A DNA stretch of 64,000 bases, from the NCBI GenBank assembly GCA_947066105.1, contig CAMSYM010000002.1, forward strand, positions 148,390 to 212,389, written 5' to 3'. Numbering within the stretch: the first letter of the stretch is position 1; each line of letters starts with the position of its first letter. A program made the translations under genes and the position numbers. Of this stretch, positions 1-11,881 are shown piece by piece. Under the pieces are notes generated by a model. The model was not told where the DNA came from. It did no database searches and saw only the letters and a program-made list of their open reading frames with translations. This stretch comes from an uncultured Clostridia bacterium. Its GTDB lineage: Bacteria; Bacillota; Clostridia; Christensenellales; Pumilibacteraceae.

Positions 1-21
1 CCCGCTGTGATAATCGGCGGG
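1..21 (-). terminator. possible terminator stem downstream of PFOR
   Basis: A five-base-pair GC stem (CCCGC pairing with GCGGG) lies about 50 bases past the PFOR stop, read on the minus strand. Any T tract would fall outside the window, so this is only a candidate. Confidence 0.25.
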
Positions 22-67
22 GCGTTCGTTATTTTGCTTTATATTATCGGATCGTTACTTGACTCGA

Positions 68-3631
<3,564 letters not shown>

Positions 3632-3687
3632 TTACGTGTTTAAGCGTCGGCGCGTGAAAATTATGTAACGCCCGACACGCCTTCTAT

Positions 3688-3716
3688 ATTATATATCTAT
3701 CTACGGACAAAGTCAA
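3688..3716 (-). promoter_or_regulatory. promoter of the PFOR gene
   Basis: On the minus strand TTGACT and a perfect TATAAT are separated by exactly 17 bases. Transcription would start about 70 bases before the PFOR ATG. Confidence 0.8.
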
Positions 3717-3774
3717 GACCATAGCCGAAGTTTATACGATTTTAAGCGTAAATAGTCGGGTCGCCGTCAATCGA

Positions 3775-3804
3775 TTGACAGCGCGGGCGGCTTGGTGTTA
3801 AAAT
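3775..3804 (+). promoter_or_regulatory. promoter of gatC-gatA
   Basis: A consensus TTGACA and TAAAAT are separated by 18 bases, about 35 bases upstream of the gatC ATG. This promoter and the PFOR promoter are divergent and about 60 bases apart. Confidence 0.65.
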
Positions 3805-3840
3805 AACGTTCGGTGACTTTTTGGCACGGAGCGTTACGAA

Positions 3841-4035
3841 ATGATAAGACCCACGACCGAACGGATAATAAGCATAGCCGCCGAGATCGGACTCGATCTG
3901 ACGGCGGACGAGCGGGCGACTATGCCCGACCATTTGCAAAGGCAGGTCGAAAAGTTTTCGGCGCTTACGGAGATCGACGTCGACGGCGTTTCGCCGTTGT
4001 TCGACGTTTTTCGCGACGGGACCGACGGGCGGTGA
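3841..4035 (+). CDS. gatC: Asp/Glu-tRNA amidotransferase subunit C, short form
   Basis: GatC is the small subunit of the GatCAB complex, which amidates misacylated Glu-tRNA(Gln) or Asp-tRNA(Asn). The 64 residues contain the expected helix (IISIAAEIGLDLTADE) and the later VSPLFDVFRDG segment that corresponds to the conserved end of the family. Typical GatC is about 95 residues, so this copy is compact. A GGAG lies nine bases upstream of the ATG, and gatA begins four bases after the stop. That coupling is the strongest support for the call, because the sequence alone is short and divergent. Confidence 0.72.
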   Translation: MIRPTTERIISIAAEIGLDLTADERATMPDHLQRQVEKFSALTEIDVDGVSPLFDVFRDGTDGR

Positions 4036-4039
4036 GCGT

Positions 4040-5371
4040 ATGGAAATAACCGACCTGTCCTTGTCGGAGCTTGCGGCGGCGTTGCGCGAAAAACGCGTTT
4101 CCGCCGTCGAAGCAACGCGCGCGTGCCTGGACAAAATACATAAAACGGAAGATCTGAATAATTTCATCACGCTGTGCGAGACTCGCGCTATGCGCGCCGC
4201 GGCGAATGCGGACGAGCGGCTCGCGCGCGGGGATTTTTCTCCGCTGTGCGGCGTGCCTGTCGCCGTTAAAGATAATATAAGCGTGCGCGGAGTACGCTGT
4301 ACCTGCGGTTCGCGGCTGTTCGACGGGCATGTGTCCGACCGCGACGCGACGGTCGTGCAACGGCTGGAAAGCGCAGGCGCGGTTATAATAGGCAAGACCA
4401 ATATGGACGAGCTTGCGATGGGCAGTACAAACGAAAGCTCGGCATACGGTGCGGTAAAAAACGCGCTCGACGTTACGCGCGTGCCGGGCGGAAGTTCGGG
4501 CGGGTCTGCCAATTGCGTTGCGGCAAAACAGGTGTTCGGCGCGCTCGGCACGGACACGGGCGGATCGATCCGTCAGCCCGCGGCGTATTGCGGAACGGTC
4601 GGGCTTAAACCGACGTTCGGCGCGACGCCGACCGACGGGTTGACGGGGTTTTGTCGTTCGCTCGATACGATAGGCGTTTTCGCGCGCGATTGCGACGACG
4701 CCGCGACGCTGTTCGGTGCGGTGTGCGGTCGCTGCGAAACGTGTTTGCTCGACGGCGACGTTCGCGGTAAAACGATAGGCGTTGCCGACGAATTTTTCGC
4801 CGCGCCCGTCGACGACGGCGTGCGTTGCGCATTCGACGGCGCGGTAAAGCGCTTGCAAAGGGCGGGCGCAAAGATCGTGCGCGTGTCTTTGATCTCGTTC
4901 GACGCGGCGTTGTCTGCATATCATGTGTTATCGTCGGCGGAAGCGGCGGAGAGCATATTGCGGTTTTTCGGCGACAATAAAAGCATGCTCGATAAAGCGG
5001 GCGCGGAAGTCCGTAGGCGGATAATGACGGGGACTTACGTAAGAACGGGCGAGAATTACGATGAAATATACGTGCGTGCCGCAAAGGTGCGGGCGGTTAT
5101 AAAAAGCCGATACGAAAGCGCGCTCGAACTGTGCGACGCGGTGGTAAGTCCCGCGACTTCTTCCGCGGCGACAAAGCTCGGCGAAAAAAACGATCCGATA
5201 AAAACGCACAACGGCGATTATTTTTTGGCGGGCGCGAGCCTTGCGGGATTGCCCGCGGCGAGCGTGCCGTGCGGCGTTGCGGACGGATTGCCCGTCGGCA
5301 TGCAGATAATAGGCGGGCGAGACCGCGAACGCGAAATATTGAATATCGGCAAAGCGGTCATGCGGTATTGA
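4040..5371 (+). CDS. gatA: Asp/Glu-tRNA amidotransferase subunit A
   Basis: This is the amidase subunit that releases ammonia from glutamine for the GatCAB complex. The amidase-signature triad is visible: Lys in VAVKDNIS near residue 76, GGSSGGSANCVAAKQ near 150, and the Ser of GTDTGGSIRQPAAYCG near 174. The late conserved segment LAGLPAASVPCG and the C-terminal GGRDREREILNIGKAV also match. At 443 residues it is slightly shorter than the usual 480 or so. It follows gatC closely, but gatB, the usual third gene, is absent: the next gene is a spore germination gene. GatB must be encoded elsewhere if the complex is functional. Confidence 0.94.
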   Translation: MEITDLSLSELAAALREKRVSAVEATRACLDKIHKTEDLNNFITLCETRAMRAAANADERLARGDFSPLCGVPVAVKDNISVRGVRCTCGSRLFDGHVSDRDATVVQRLESAGAVIIGKTNMDELAMGSTNESSAYGAVKNALDVTRVPGGSSGGSANCVAAKQVFGALGTDTGGSIRQPAAYCGTVGLKPTFGATPTDGLTGFCRSLDTIGVFARDCDDAATLFGAVCGRCETCLLDGDVRGKTIGVADEFFAAPVDDGVRCAFDGAVKRLQRAGAKIVRVSLISFDAALSAYHVLSSAEAAESILRFFGDNKSMLDKAGAEVRRRIMTGTYVRTGENYDEIYVRAAKVRAVIKSRYESALELCDAVVSPATSSAATKLGEKNDPIKTHNGDYFLAGASLAGLPAASVPCGVADGLPVGMQIIGGRDREREILNIGKAVMRY

Positions 5372-5464
5372 CGGTCGATATCGAATACGCGATAGTCGAT
5401 AGATCATTTTTATACGATAGTCGGTTGCGCGCATTATTAATCGGCGAATGCGCACAATATCGGT

Positions 5465-6877
5465 ATGGAAAATGTCGAGCGGATAAAGGGCAAGTTCGAA
5501 ACGCCCGAAAATATAACGACTCACGAATTTAAATGCGGGCAAAAGGACTGCGCCGTTCTCGTTCATCCCGACCTTAGCGACGTGCAAACCGTGCGCGCCG
5601 TTATTTACGCTATCAAGCGTTGCGACAGAAAGATAAATACGCTCGACGATTTTTCCGAATTCGCCGTTCTCGAATACGATATAAACATATCGTCGGACGT
5701 TGACGACTGCACGAACAAGCTTCTTAACGGCGACGTTATACTGTGTATCGACGGCGATCGGCGTTACGCAGTTATCAATGCGCGCTCGTACACGACGCGC
5801 GGCATAACCGAGCCGCCCACCGAAACGGTTATGCGCGGTCCGCGCGAAGGGTTTATCGAGGATTTAAAAACCAACCTTTCGCTGTTGGAGCGTCGGCTCA
5901 AAACGCCCGACTTCGCCATAGAACGGATGGAGATAGGGCGAAAAACAAAGACCAACGTCGCGCTGTGCTATTTAAAATCGGTCGCCGCGCCGCGCGTTGT
6001 CAAAAAGATAAAACAGCGGCTTAAAAAGATAGACATCGACGGCATAGTCGACAGCAATTATCTGTTGCCGTATCTCGAAGAAAAACCGTACTCGTTGTTT
6101 TCGCAAGCGGGCATAAGCGAAAAACCGGACGTCGTGGCGGCGAAAATGCTCGAAGGACGCGTAGCGCTCGTCGTGGACGGTTCGCCTATGGTCGTGACAT
6201 TGCCCTTTCTTTTGATAGAGGAATTTCAGTCTGGCGAAGATTATTATCAACGCTCGATGTACAGCACGTTCGTACGCGTGTTGAGATATTTGGGGCTGAT
6301 ACTCGCGACGCTGTTGCCGGGCGCGTACGTCGCGTTGCAGAATTTTCATTACACGCTGATACCCGTGCGGTTCATGATAACGCTCATGACCGCAATAAAG
6401 GGCTTGCCGCTGTCGCCCATGGCGGAAACGTTGTTCGTTTTGGTGCTGTTCGAGATAATACGCGAGGCGAGCGTACGCATGCCGCGCGCCGTCGGCATGG
6501 CGATGAGCATAGTGGGCGCGCTCGTTTTGGGCGAGACCGCCGTCAATGCGGGCATAATAAGCTCGCCCGCGGTAATGGTGACGGCGCTGTCGTCGATCGC
6601 GTTGTTTACCGTGCCTAACCTTATAGGTCCCATGAGCGTTTTGCGGCTTATATACACGCTCGTCGGCGGACTGTGCGGGTTGTTCGGGCTGACTATCGCC
6701 GTGCTGTTCAGTCTGCATTACGTTTGCGCGCTCAATGCGTACGACGCGCCGTATCTTGCGCCGTTCTCGCCGTTAGTGTATTCCGATTTCAAGGACGCCG
6801 TCGACCGCGCGCCGTTGATTCAAATGAAAAAACGCCCGCAAAGCATTCCCAACATCAACGAGACGCGTCAAGGGTGA
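5465..6877 (+). CDS. gerAA: GerA-family spore germination protein, A subunit
   Basis: This is the A subunit of a germinant receptor in the inner spore membrane. The 470 residues show the family layout: a soluble N-terminal half of about 270 residues, then four or five membrane helices starting near VLRYLGLILATLLPGAYVAL. The conserved features TLIPVRFM, the long LPLSPMAETLFVLVLFEIIREA stretch and the tail PLIQMKKRPQ are present. It leads the A-B-C operon with gerAB 35 bases on and gerAC overlapping gerAB. No good ribosome binding site is visible before this ATG, so the start is less sure than the family assignment. Which of the paralogous receptors it corresponds to cannot be told. Confidence 0.92.
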   Translation: MENVERIKGKFETPENITTHEFKCGQKDCAVLVHPDLSDVQTVRAVIYAIKRCDRKINTLDDFSEFAVLEYDINISSDVDDCTNKLLNGDVILCIDGDRRYAVINARSYTTRGITEPPTETVMRGPREGFIEDLKTNLSLLERRLKTPDFAIERMEIGRKTKTNVALCYLKSVAAPRVVKKIKQRLKKIDIDGIVDSNYLLPYLEEKPYSLFSQAGISEKPDVVAAKMLEGRVALVVDGSPMVVTLPFLLIEEFQSGEDYYQRSMYSTFVRVLRYLGLILATLLPGAYVALQNFHYTLIPVRFMITLMTAIKGLPLSPMAETLFVLVLFEIIREASVRMPRAVGMAMSIVGALVLGETAVNAGIISSPAVMVTALSSIALFTVPNLIGPMSVLRLIYTLVGGLCGLFGLTIAVLFSLHYVCALNAYDAPYLAPFSPLVYSDFKDAVDRAPLIQMKKRPQSIPNINETRQG

Positions 6878-6912
6878 TATGACCGTTTTTCTTAAATTAC
6901 GCACTATGCATC

Positions 6913-8097
6913 ATGCATTATCTACATATGGATAATCAAGCGACAAACACGGATAAGCTCGAAACCAAGCAAGCTACGGGCAAGCAGTTTACGGCGATAA
7001 TATTCATACTCGCGCTCGCGACGAAAATGTTTTTATTGCCCATATTTTTGATACAGGCTACGGGACGCGACGCGTACATCGTCATGGCGATAGGCGGTGC
7101 GTTCGACCTTGCGATGCTGGGCGTGACGATAGCCGCCGTATGTTTGAGCGGAGAACGCAATCTGTTTGAACTGTTGACCGCCGTTTTCGGAAAAGTCGCG
7201 GCAAAGACGATCACGGCGGTGTTTGCGCTGTTTATGTTTTTCAAACTGAATATCTGCGTAGCCGAAGCGCTGTTGTTTTATGCGGATAACGTGTTTACCG
7301 ATTTCAGCGTGTCCGTGCTTATATTCGTTTTGCTGTTCTTTTTCGTTGCGGTAGGCAAGCACACATTGCGCGCGCTGTGTCGACTCAACGAGTTGATAAT
7401 ACCGATAGTCGTGGTGTGCCTTGCCATATTGATCACGATAGTGCTTATGACGGGGTTCGATCTTGCCAATATTTTTCCGTCGTTGCGCGATCCCGCGGCG
7501 TTCAAAAGCGGGTTGTTCAGGCATTCGGCGTGGTCGGGTGATTTTACGCCACTCATACTGTTTATAGGTCGTACCAAAACGAAGAAATTTACCGGACTTT
7601 TCGGCGCGGCGAGCGGCGTTTCGGGCATGTGCGTCGCCGTGTTTTTTACGCTCGTAATGAGCGCGGCGTTCGGCAACGTGCCTGTGCTCGTGGACACGAG
7701 CACCAACCTTTCGAGCATTCTGCAATTTTCGATAGGCAACGTTTACGGGCGCATCGACATGTTTTCGTCGGTGCTGTGGAGCGTGTCGGTGTTTATCGAA
7801 AGCGCGCTGTTCTTTTACGCGACGTGCCGTTGCGTAGCGTTCGTTATAGGAAAAAACGCGCATGTCGCCATATCGCTCGGCGTATGCGTGCTGTTGTATT
7901 TTTCACAGGTGTTTTTCATGACCGATCAAACCATATTTTCGTTCGTTGTCACGTCGTACGCGAGCGCGATCGCAACGCCGACGCTCGCCGCGGTCATCCC
8001 GTTGCTGTCGCTCGTTTGCGTGCTTATCGGGCGTAAAAAGCACGACGGGAGCATGTCGCCCGCGCAAACGGGAATGCGTGCGGAGGAAAGCAAATGA
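6913..8097 (+). CDS. gerAB: GerA-family spore germination permease, B subunit
   Basis: This is the B subunit of the germinant receptor, an amino-acid-permease-like integral membrane protein. About ten hydrophobic segments cover the 394 residues, including FTAIIFILALATKMFLLPIF and LIFVLLFFFVAVGKHTLRAL. It lies between gerAA and gerAC, its stop codon overlapping the gerAC start (ATGA). Two starts are possible, the listed one and an ATG five codons later. Neither has a convincing Shine-Dalgarno sequence, and the leader resembles the dispersed intergenic repeat found elsewhere in the window. Confidence 0.9.
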   Translation: MHYLHMDNQATNTDKLETKQATGKQFTAIIFILALATKMFLLPIFLIQATGRDAYIVMAIGGAFDLAMLGVTIAAVCLSGERNLFELLTAVFGKVAAKTITAVFALFMFFKLNICVAEALLFYADNVFTDFSVSVLIFVLLFFFVAVGKHTLRALCRLNELIIPIVVVCLAILITIVLMTGFDLANIFPSLRDPAAFKSGLFRHSAWSGDFTPLILFIGRTKTKKFTGLFGAASGVSGMCVAVFFTLVMSAAFGNVPVLVDTSTNLSSILQFSIGNVYGRIDMFSSVLWSVSVFIESALFFYATCRCVAFVIGKNAHVAISLGVCVLLYFSQVFFMTDQTIFSFVVTSYASAIATPTLAAVIPLLSLVCVLIGRKKHDGSMSPAQTGMRAEESK

Positions 8098-9281
8098 CGA
8101 CGCAAAAGAAACTGTTGATATATAAAATACTGATATTCGTTTTCGCGTTCATAGTCGCGTTTTTGCCGACTACGGTATCGCGCAGTCGCGAAGTCAACAG
8201 CCGCGTCATAGTCGAGATCCTCGGCATAGACGGCGGCGAAGAAATAGGCGTGACTGCGCAATACGTCATGCCGACGGGCGCGCAGGGTGCGACGAGCAAG
8301 GACACCGTGTCCGTCAAAGGCAAGACCTTGCAAGAAGCCGTGGAAGCGCTGTCCACCGCGCTCGGGCGAAGAGCCGAGCTCGGACACTGTTCGATGGTTA
8401 TAGTGGGCGAGAACGTCGAACCCGAATTGCTCGGCACGCTCATGACGGCGACCGACGTTACGGCGGACGTGTATCTTGCCGCCGCCGAGAGCAAGGCGGA
8501 AGAGCTTGTGGGACAATTGACCGACTTCATGAAAAAGACGGGTGCGACCGATGCCGATTTTATAGCGTACGGCGCAAAAAAGTCGCACGTCGCGACAAAT
8601 ACGCTTTTGGGATTTTTGTGCGACATAGGCAGTGCGTCGCAAAGCTCGTTCATGCCGGTAGTCACCATGATAGAAAATTCCGACAAGCAGTCCGCGCAGA
8701 GCGGCGACGACGGCGGCGAAGGCGGGGGCGGCGAAGGCTCGCAAGGCGACGGAAGCGGCAAACAGGGCGGCGACGGCGGCGGCACGGGCATGAACGTGGA
8801 AAAGCTCGCGCTGTATTCGCCCGACGGACGATTGGGCGTGATCGACAAGGACGCGGCGCGCGGCGTTGCCTGGGTAAGCTCGCCGATAGAAAAGGGGATA
8901 GTGACGGCGACCGTGCAGGCGGACGGCGAAACGGTCGCCGAAGTGTCGGCGCGGCTTTTGAAAAAGCACGTCGATATAAAAACGTACGCAAAAACGAACT
9001 CGGCGAAGATCAAGGTGCGGGCGATAATCGAGCCGCGCGGCGATAAGTTCAACAAGCTCGACGCAAAGAACAGCGCGGCGGCGAGCAAGGCGATAAAGGA
9101 CGGGTTTTCCAAAGCGATAGAATCCGAACTGCGCGCGGCGAAAGAAAGCGCGGCGCTATACGGGTGCGACCCGCTGTTCATAGGCAAGACGTTTTACCGC
9201 TATTCGCCCGATTATTTCGAAACCGAATACGACGCGGGTTCTGTGGATATCGATTTCGACGTGGAAATAGTTATCAAGTGA
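8094..9281 (+). CDS. gerAC: GerA-family spore germination protein, C subunit, without a lipobox cysteine
   Basis: This is the C subunit of the germinant receptor. It overlaps gerAB by four bases. The N-terminus has a membrane helix (YKILIFVFAFIVAFLP) and then a VSRSREVNSRVIVEILG segment, which aligns with the start of mature GerAC proteins. The family is normally a lipoprotein, but there is no cysteine in the first 90 residues or so, so this one would stay anchored by its uncleaved helix. A glycine-rich linker (GEGGGGEGSQGDGSG) near residue 205 separates the two domains and is unusual. The C-terminal domain ends with TEYDAGSVDIDFDVEIVIK. The family call rests on operon position and overall layout. 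Confidence 0.85.
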   Translation: MTTQKKLLIYKILIFVFAFIVAFLPTTVSRSREVNSRVIVEILGIDGGEEIGVTAQYVMPTGAQGATSKDTVSVKGKTLQEAVEALSTALGRRAELGHCSMVIVGENVEPELLGTLMTATDVTADVYLAAAESKAEELVGQLTDFMKKTGATDADFIAYGAKKSHVATNTLLGFLCDIGSASQSSFMPVVTMIENSDKQSAQSGDDGGEGGGGEGSQGDGSGKQGGDGGGTGMNVEKLALYSPDGRLGVIDKDAARGVAWVSSPIEKGIVTATVQADGETVAEVSARLLKKHVDIKTYAKTNSAKIKVRAIIEPRGDKFNKLDAKNSAAASKAIKDGFSKAIESELRAAKESAALYGCDPLFIGKTFYRYSPDYFETEYDAGSVDIDFDVEIVIK

Positions 9282-9344
9282 CGACGCTCCAACGAAGCGG
9301 TATCATAGATCCGTCGAATATTTGTAAGACAGCCGTAAAAAAAC

Positions 9345-9373
9345 TTGACAAAGGTACTGCTGTCTTGTATAAT
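9345..9373 (+). promoter_or_regulatory. consensus promoter of rpsU with flanking dyad
   Basis: A perfect TTGACA and a perfect TATAAT are separated by 17 bases. A perfect eight-base inverted repeat, AAGACAGC at 9326-9333 and GCTGTCTT at 9359-9366, brackets the -35 element and could be an operator. Confidence 0.88.
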
Positions 9374-9414
9374 GTATAAGCATTCGGTATCCCGACGTGA
9401 AGGAGGTGTGAATA

Positions 9415-9588
9415 ATGGCAGTGATCCGTGTAGGAGAAAACGAATCTCTCGACAGCGCGCTCAAACGTTTTAAGCGTAAATGTCAAAAGGATAACATTCT
9501 CGGCGATATGCGCAAAAAGGAGTACTACGAAAAGCCCTCCGTCAAACGCAAGAAAAAGAAGGAAGCCGCTCGTAAGCGTTTCCGTTAA
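9415..9588 (+). CDS. rpsU: small ribosomal subunit protein bS21
   Basis: The 57-residue product is ribosomal protein S21, which sits near the anti-Shine-Dalgarno region of 16S rRNA. The conserved start [20 protein letters not shown], the [20 protein letters not shown] centre and the basic tail [14 protein letters not shown] are all present. It was too short for the ORF track. AAGGAGG lies seven bases before the ATG, and there is a perfect consensus promoter upstream, so it should be strongly expressed. It is not followed by yqeY, as it often is in Firmicutes, but by a long structured non-coding stretch. Confidence 0.97.
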   Translation: MAVIRVGENESLDSALKRFKRKCQKDNILGDMRKKEYYEKPSVKRKKKKEAARKRFR

Positions 9589-9794
9589 GCACATATGCTT
9601 CGACATATACGGCGTCAGCCGTCGCACCGCTCTCGGTCGTGTAGGAGGATCTACACTCCCGCCGCTCGGTGTTCGGACTTCCTTGTCTATGTCGCGCCTA
9701 TGCGCTCAATGCGCTTTGTGATAAGTACCGTGCGGTACGGTGTTCAAAATCAAGAAGAATTATATACGGCTGTTGCCGTACTTAATTTATATCC

Positions 9795-9820
9795 GCGGCG
9801 TCGAGTTCGGCGCCGCTTTT
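9795..9820 (+). terminator. probable terminator ending the rpsU transcript
   Basis: GCGGCG pairs with CGCCGC across a ten-base loop and is followed by TTTT and a T-rich stretch. Confidence 0.5.
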
Positions 9821-9969
9821 CTGTTGCTTTATTTCAAATTGTCGAAAAAATTGTTTTTATGTGTTTTTCCGTTACACTATATATTCTTATGTGGTTTGAC
9901 GGCAAAACACAGCATATTGCGTTACACATAAATACACATAATTCGACAAAATGGACCGCATTTTAACCG

Positions 9970-9998
9970 TTGACTTTTCCAATGATATGCGATTTAAT
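9970..9998 (+). promoter_or_regulatory. promoter of the Spo0A-C-like gene
   Basis: TTGACT and TTTAAT are separated by 17 bases, about 40 bases before the ATG, with AAAGGAGG between. Confidence 0.6.
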
Positions 9999-10035
9999 GG
10001 GATTACTCTTCGAGCGATCGAAAAAGGAGGTAGCA

Positions 10036-10362
10036 ATGGAAAGACGCGATTTTATAGTCGGAACGTTAGTGCGGACGGGATTCCGTTCGTCGCTCAAAGG
10101 TTTCGGACAATTCTGTATGTGTGTTGAAATGTACACCGACGACCGTTCGGCAACCATAGAAAGCATATACTCGCGCGTGGCGCGGTATTGCAATTGTACA
10201 AAAAGCTCGGTCGAAAAGAATTTGCGCCGACTGTTTGAGAGTTCCAATGCGCGTTCGGCGATAGGCGGGTTGTTCGGTATGGATTGCACCGAATCGGGCA
10301 ACAAAGAGATCGTCGCAACGTTTTCCAATTATGTGGAATTGCAACACGACGAGTACGCTTAG
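10036..10362 (+). CDS. small protein resembling the Spo0A C-terminal DNA-binding domain
   Basis: The 108-residue product has no receiver domain and resembles only the C-terminal effector domain of the sporulation regulator Spo0A. Shared features are the IVGTLVRTGFRSSLKGFGQF opening, a helix with YSRVARYCNCTKSSVEKNLR in the position of the Spo0A recognition helix (which reads like TPSRVERAIRH in that family), and a later GLFGMDCTESGNKEIVATFS stretch matching the KLFGYT region. I infer a transcription factor that binds Spo0A-like sites or acts constitutively. The start was placed at the ATG preceded by AAAGGAGG, which is 22 codons inside the track ORF. It has its own promoter and a strong terminator, so it is monocistronic. 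Confidence 0.6.
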   Translation: MERRDFIVGTLVRTGFRSSLKGFGQFCMCVEMYTDDRSATIESIYSRVARYCNCTKSSVEKNLRRLFESSNARSAIGGLFGMDCTESGNKEIVATFSNYVELQHDEYA

Positions 10363-10375
10363 TACGTTGCAATAC

Positions 10376-10409
10376 AAAAACGCGCGTCGTTACAACGACG
10401 CGCGTTTTT
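10376..10409. terminator. bidirectional terminator between the Spo0A-C-like gene and argH
   Basis: A perfect stem with arms AAAAACGCGCGTCGTT and its complement has an A tract on one side and a T tract on the other. It lies between two convergent genes and can serve both. Confidence 0.9.
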
Positions 10410-10430
10410 GTATGTGCGTAAATATTCGGT

Positions 10431-11807
10431 TTATTTTGTACTTTTCACCGCCGCGCGCAGGACGCTTATTTGGCGTTTAAGCTCGTCGGGCGCGCAACCG
10501 CCTATCGTTTTACGCCTTGCGACGGCGCTTTGCGGCAGTACGGCTGTTTTTATACCGTCGTCGAACAGGTCGGAAAACGCTTTGTACTCGGCTGCCGTCA
10601 TGTCTTGCAGAGTTTTGCCGTTTTGTATGCACCACAGCACGATCTTGCCCGTGATCTCGTGCGCCGTGCGGAACGGCAAGCCCTTGCTTGCGAGATAGTC
10701 GGCGCATTCCGTCGCGCACGAGTATCCGCCCGCGGCGGCGGCTGTCAGCTTGTCGCGTGCGAACGTCGCTTTTGGTACGAACGCGGTAAAAACGCGCAAG
10801 CACAGCGACAGCGTTTTATGCGCGTCGAAAATCGGTTCTTTGTCTTCCTGCATGTCTTTATTGTAGGCGAGCGGCAGACCCTTCATCAGCGTGAGCACGG
10901 AAGTAAGATCGCCCAAAACGCGTCCGCACTTGCCGCGGAGCAGTTCGTTTACGTCGGGATTTTTCTTTTGCGGCATGATCGACGAGCCTGTGCTGTATTC
11001 GTCGGGCAAGATCAAGTAGCCGAATTCTTCGCCCGACCAGTACACGAATTCCTCGTTTATGCGCGAAAGGTGCAACATTATCTGCGCCGCGCACGACAGA
11101 TATTCGATAACGAAATCGCGGTCGCTCACGCCGTCCAAAGAGTTTTGCGTAACGCCGTCGAATCCGAGCAGTTTCGCTGTCAGTACGCGGTCGATGGGGA
11201 AGGTGGTGGACGCGCACGCGCCGCTGCCGAGCGGCAATACGTTTACGCGCTTGCGGCAGTCTGCGAGCCGTTCAGAGTCGCGCAGGAACATAAACGCATA
11301 CGCGCTCAAATAGTGTCCGAGCGTGGTGGGCTGTGCTTTTTGCATGTGCGTGTATGCCGGCATGGCAGTCGCGCTCTCGCTTTCCGCCTTGTCCGCAAGC
11401 GCGGTAACGAGCGATCTCAACAGCGCGATCGTTTCGTCGATCGCGTCGCGCACGTACAGCCGCGTGTCCGTCGCCACTTGATCGTTGCGGCTTCTCGCGG
11501 TGTGAAGTTTTTTGCCGACGTCGCCGACGCGCGAAACGAGTTCGTTTTCGACAAACGAATGTATGTCTTCCGCATCCGTTACTTCCAGTTTGCCGTCGTC
11601 TATATCGGCGAGTATGCGTTCGAGCGCGGTCTTTATCGTTTGCGCTTCCGACTTTTGTATTATGCCGCATTCGCCGAGCATGGTGCAGTGCGCTATCGAG
11701 CCGTTTATGTCCTGACGGTACATTTCGCGGTCGAACGGCAAAGAGTCGTTAAACTCTTCGGCGAGCGAGTCCAGTTGTTGCGTAAATCTTCCCGACCAAA
11801 GCTTCAT
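10431..11807 (-). CDS. argH: argininosuccinate lyase
   Basis: This enzyme splits argininosuccinate into arginine and fumarate, the last step of arginine synthesis. The 458 residues include the fumarase/aspartase superfamily signature GSSIMPQKKNPD near residue 275, the N-terminal KLWSGRF that opens most ArgH proteins, and HTARSRNDQVATDTRL. I placed the start at the ATG with GAGGTAA seven bases upstream, not at the ORF-track start 17 codons earlier. It lies downstream of argG on the same strand, 140 bases apart, with a terminator-like hairpin in the gap. Confidence 0.97.
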   Translation of the reverse strand: MKLWSGRFTQQLDSLAEEFNDSLPFDREMYRQDINGSIAHCTMLGECGIIQKSEAQTIKTALERILADIDDGKLEVTDAEDIHSFVENELVSRVGDVGKKLHTARSRNDQVATDTRLYVRDAIDETIALLRSLVTALADKAESESATAMPAYTHMQKAQPTTLGHYLSAYAFMFLRDSERLADCRKRVNVLPLGSGACASTTFPIDRVLTAKLLGFDGVTQNSLDGVSDRDFVIEYLSCAAQIMLHLSRINEEFVYWSGEEFGYLILPDEYSTGSSIMPQKKNPDVNELLRGKCGRVLGDLTSVLTLMKGLPLAYNKDMQEDKEPIFDAHKTLSLCLRVFTAFVPKATFARDKLTAAAAGGYSCATECADYLASKGLPFRTAHEITGKIVLWCIQNGKTLQDMTAAEYKAFSDLFDDGIKTAVLPQSAVARRKTIGGCAPDELKRQISVLRAAVKSTK

Positions 11808-11881
11808 TGTATTACCTCGTGTGTGTTGTTTGCAGAAACGGATAAGAATGCCGCGCAAGCCCGATCTGCCGATCCTATACG

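Larger units (their letters stand above)
9589..10035 (+). other. 447-base non-coding stretch with several stem-loops after rpsU
   Basis: No convincing gene is present. Read by eye it contains a series of short hairpins: ACGGC/GCCGT at 9609-9622, GTGTAG/CTACAC at 9639-9656 enclosed by CACCG/CGGTG at 9625-9671, GTACC/GGTAC at 9725-9738, TACGGC/GCCGTA at 9765-9780, and a terminator-like stem at 9795-9820. The last 70 bases hold the promoter and ribosome binding site of the next gene. Confidence 0.5.

Noticed and set aside
5372-5464. SigG-type promoter before gerAA
   Set aside because: A CATTATT near 5435 is one mismatch away from the usual -10, but no -35 element at the right distance was found, so I did not call it.
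9595-9966. 123-residue ORF after rpsU, and the 64-residue ORF at 9740
   Set aside because: No ribosome binding site, no motif, and they run through several stem-loops and a terminator.
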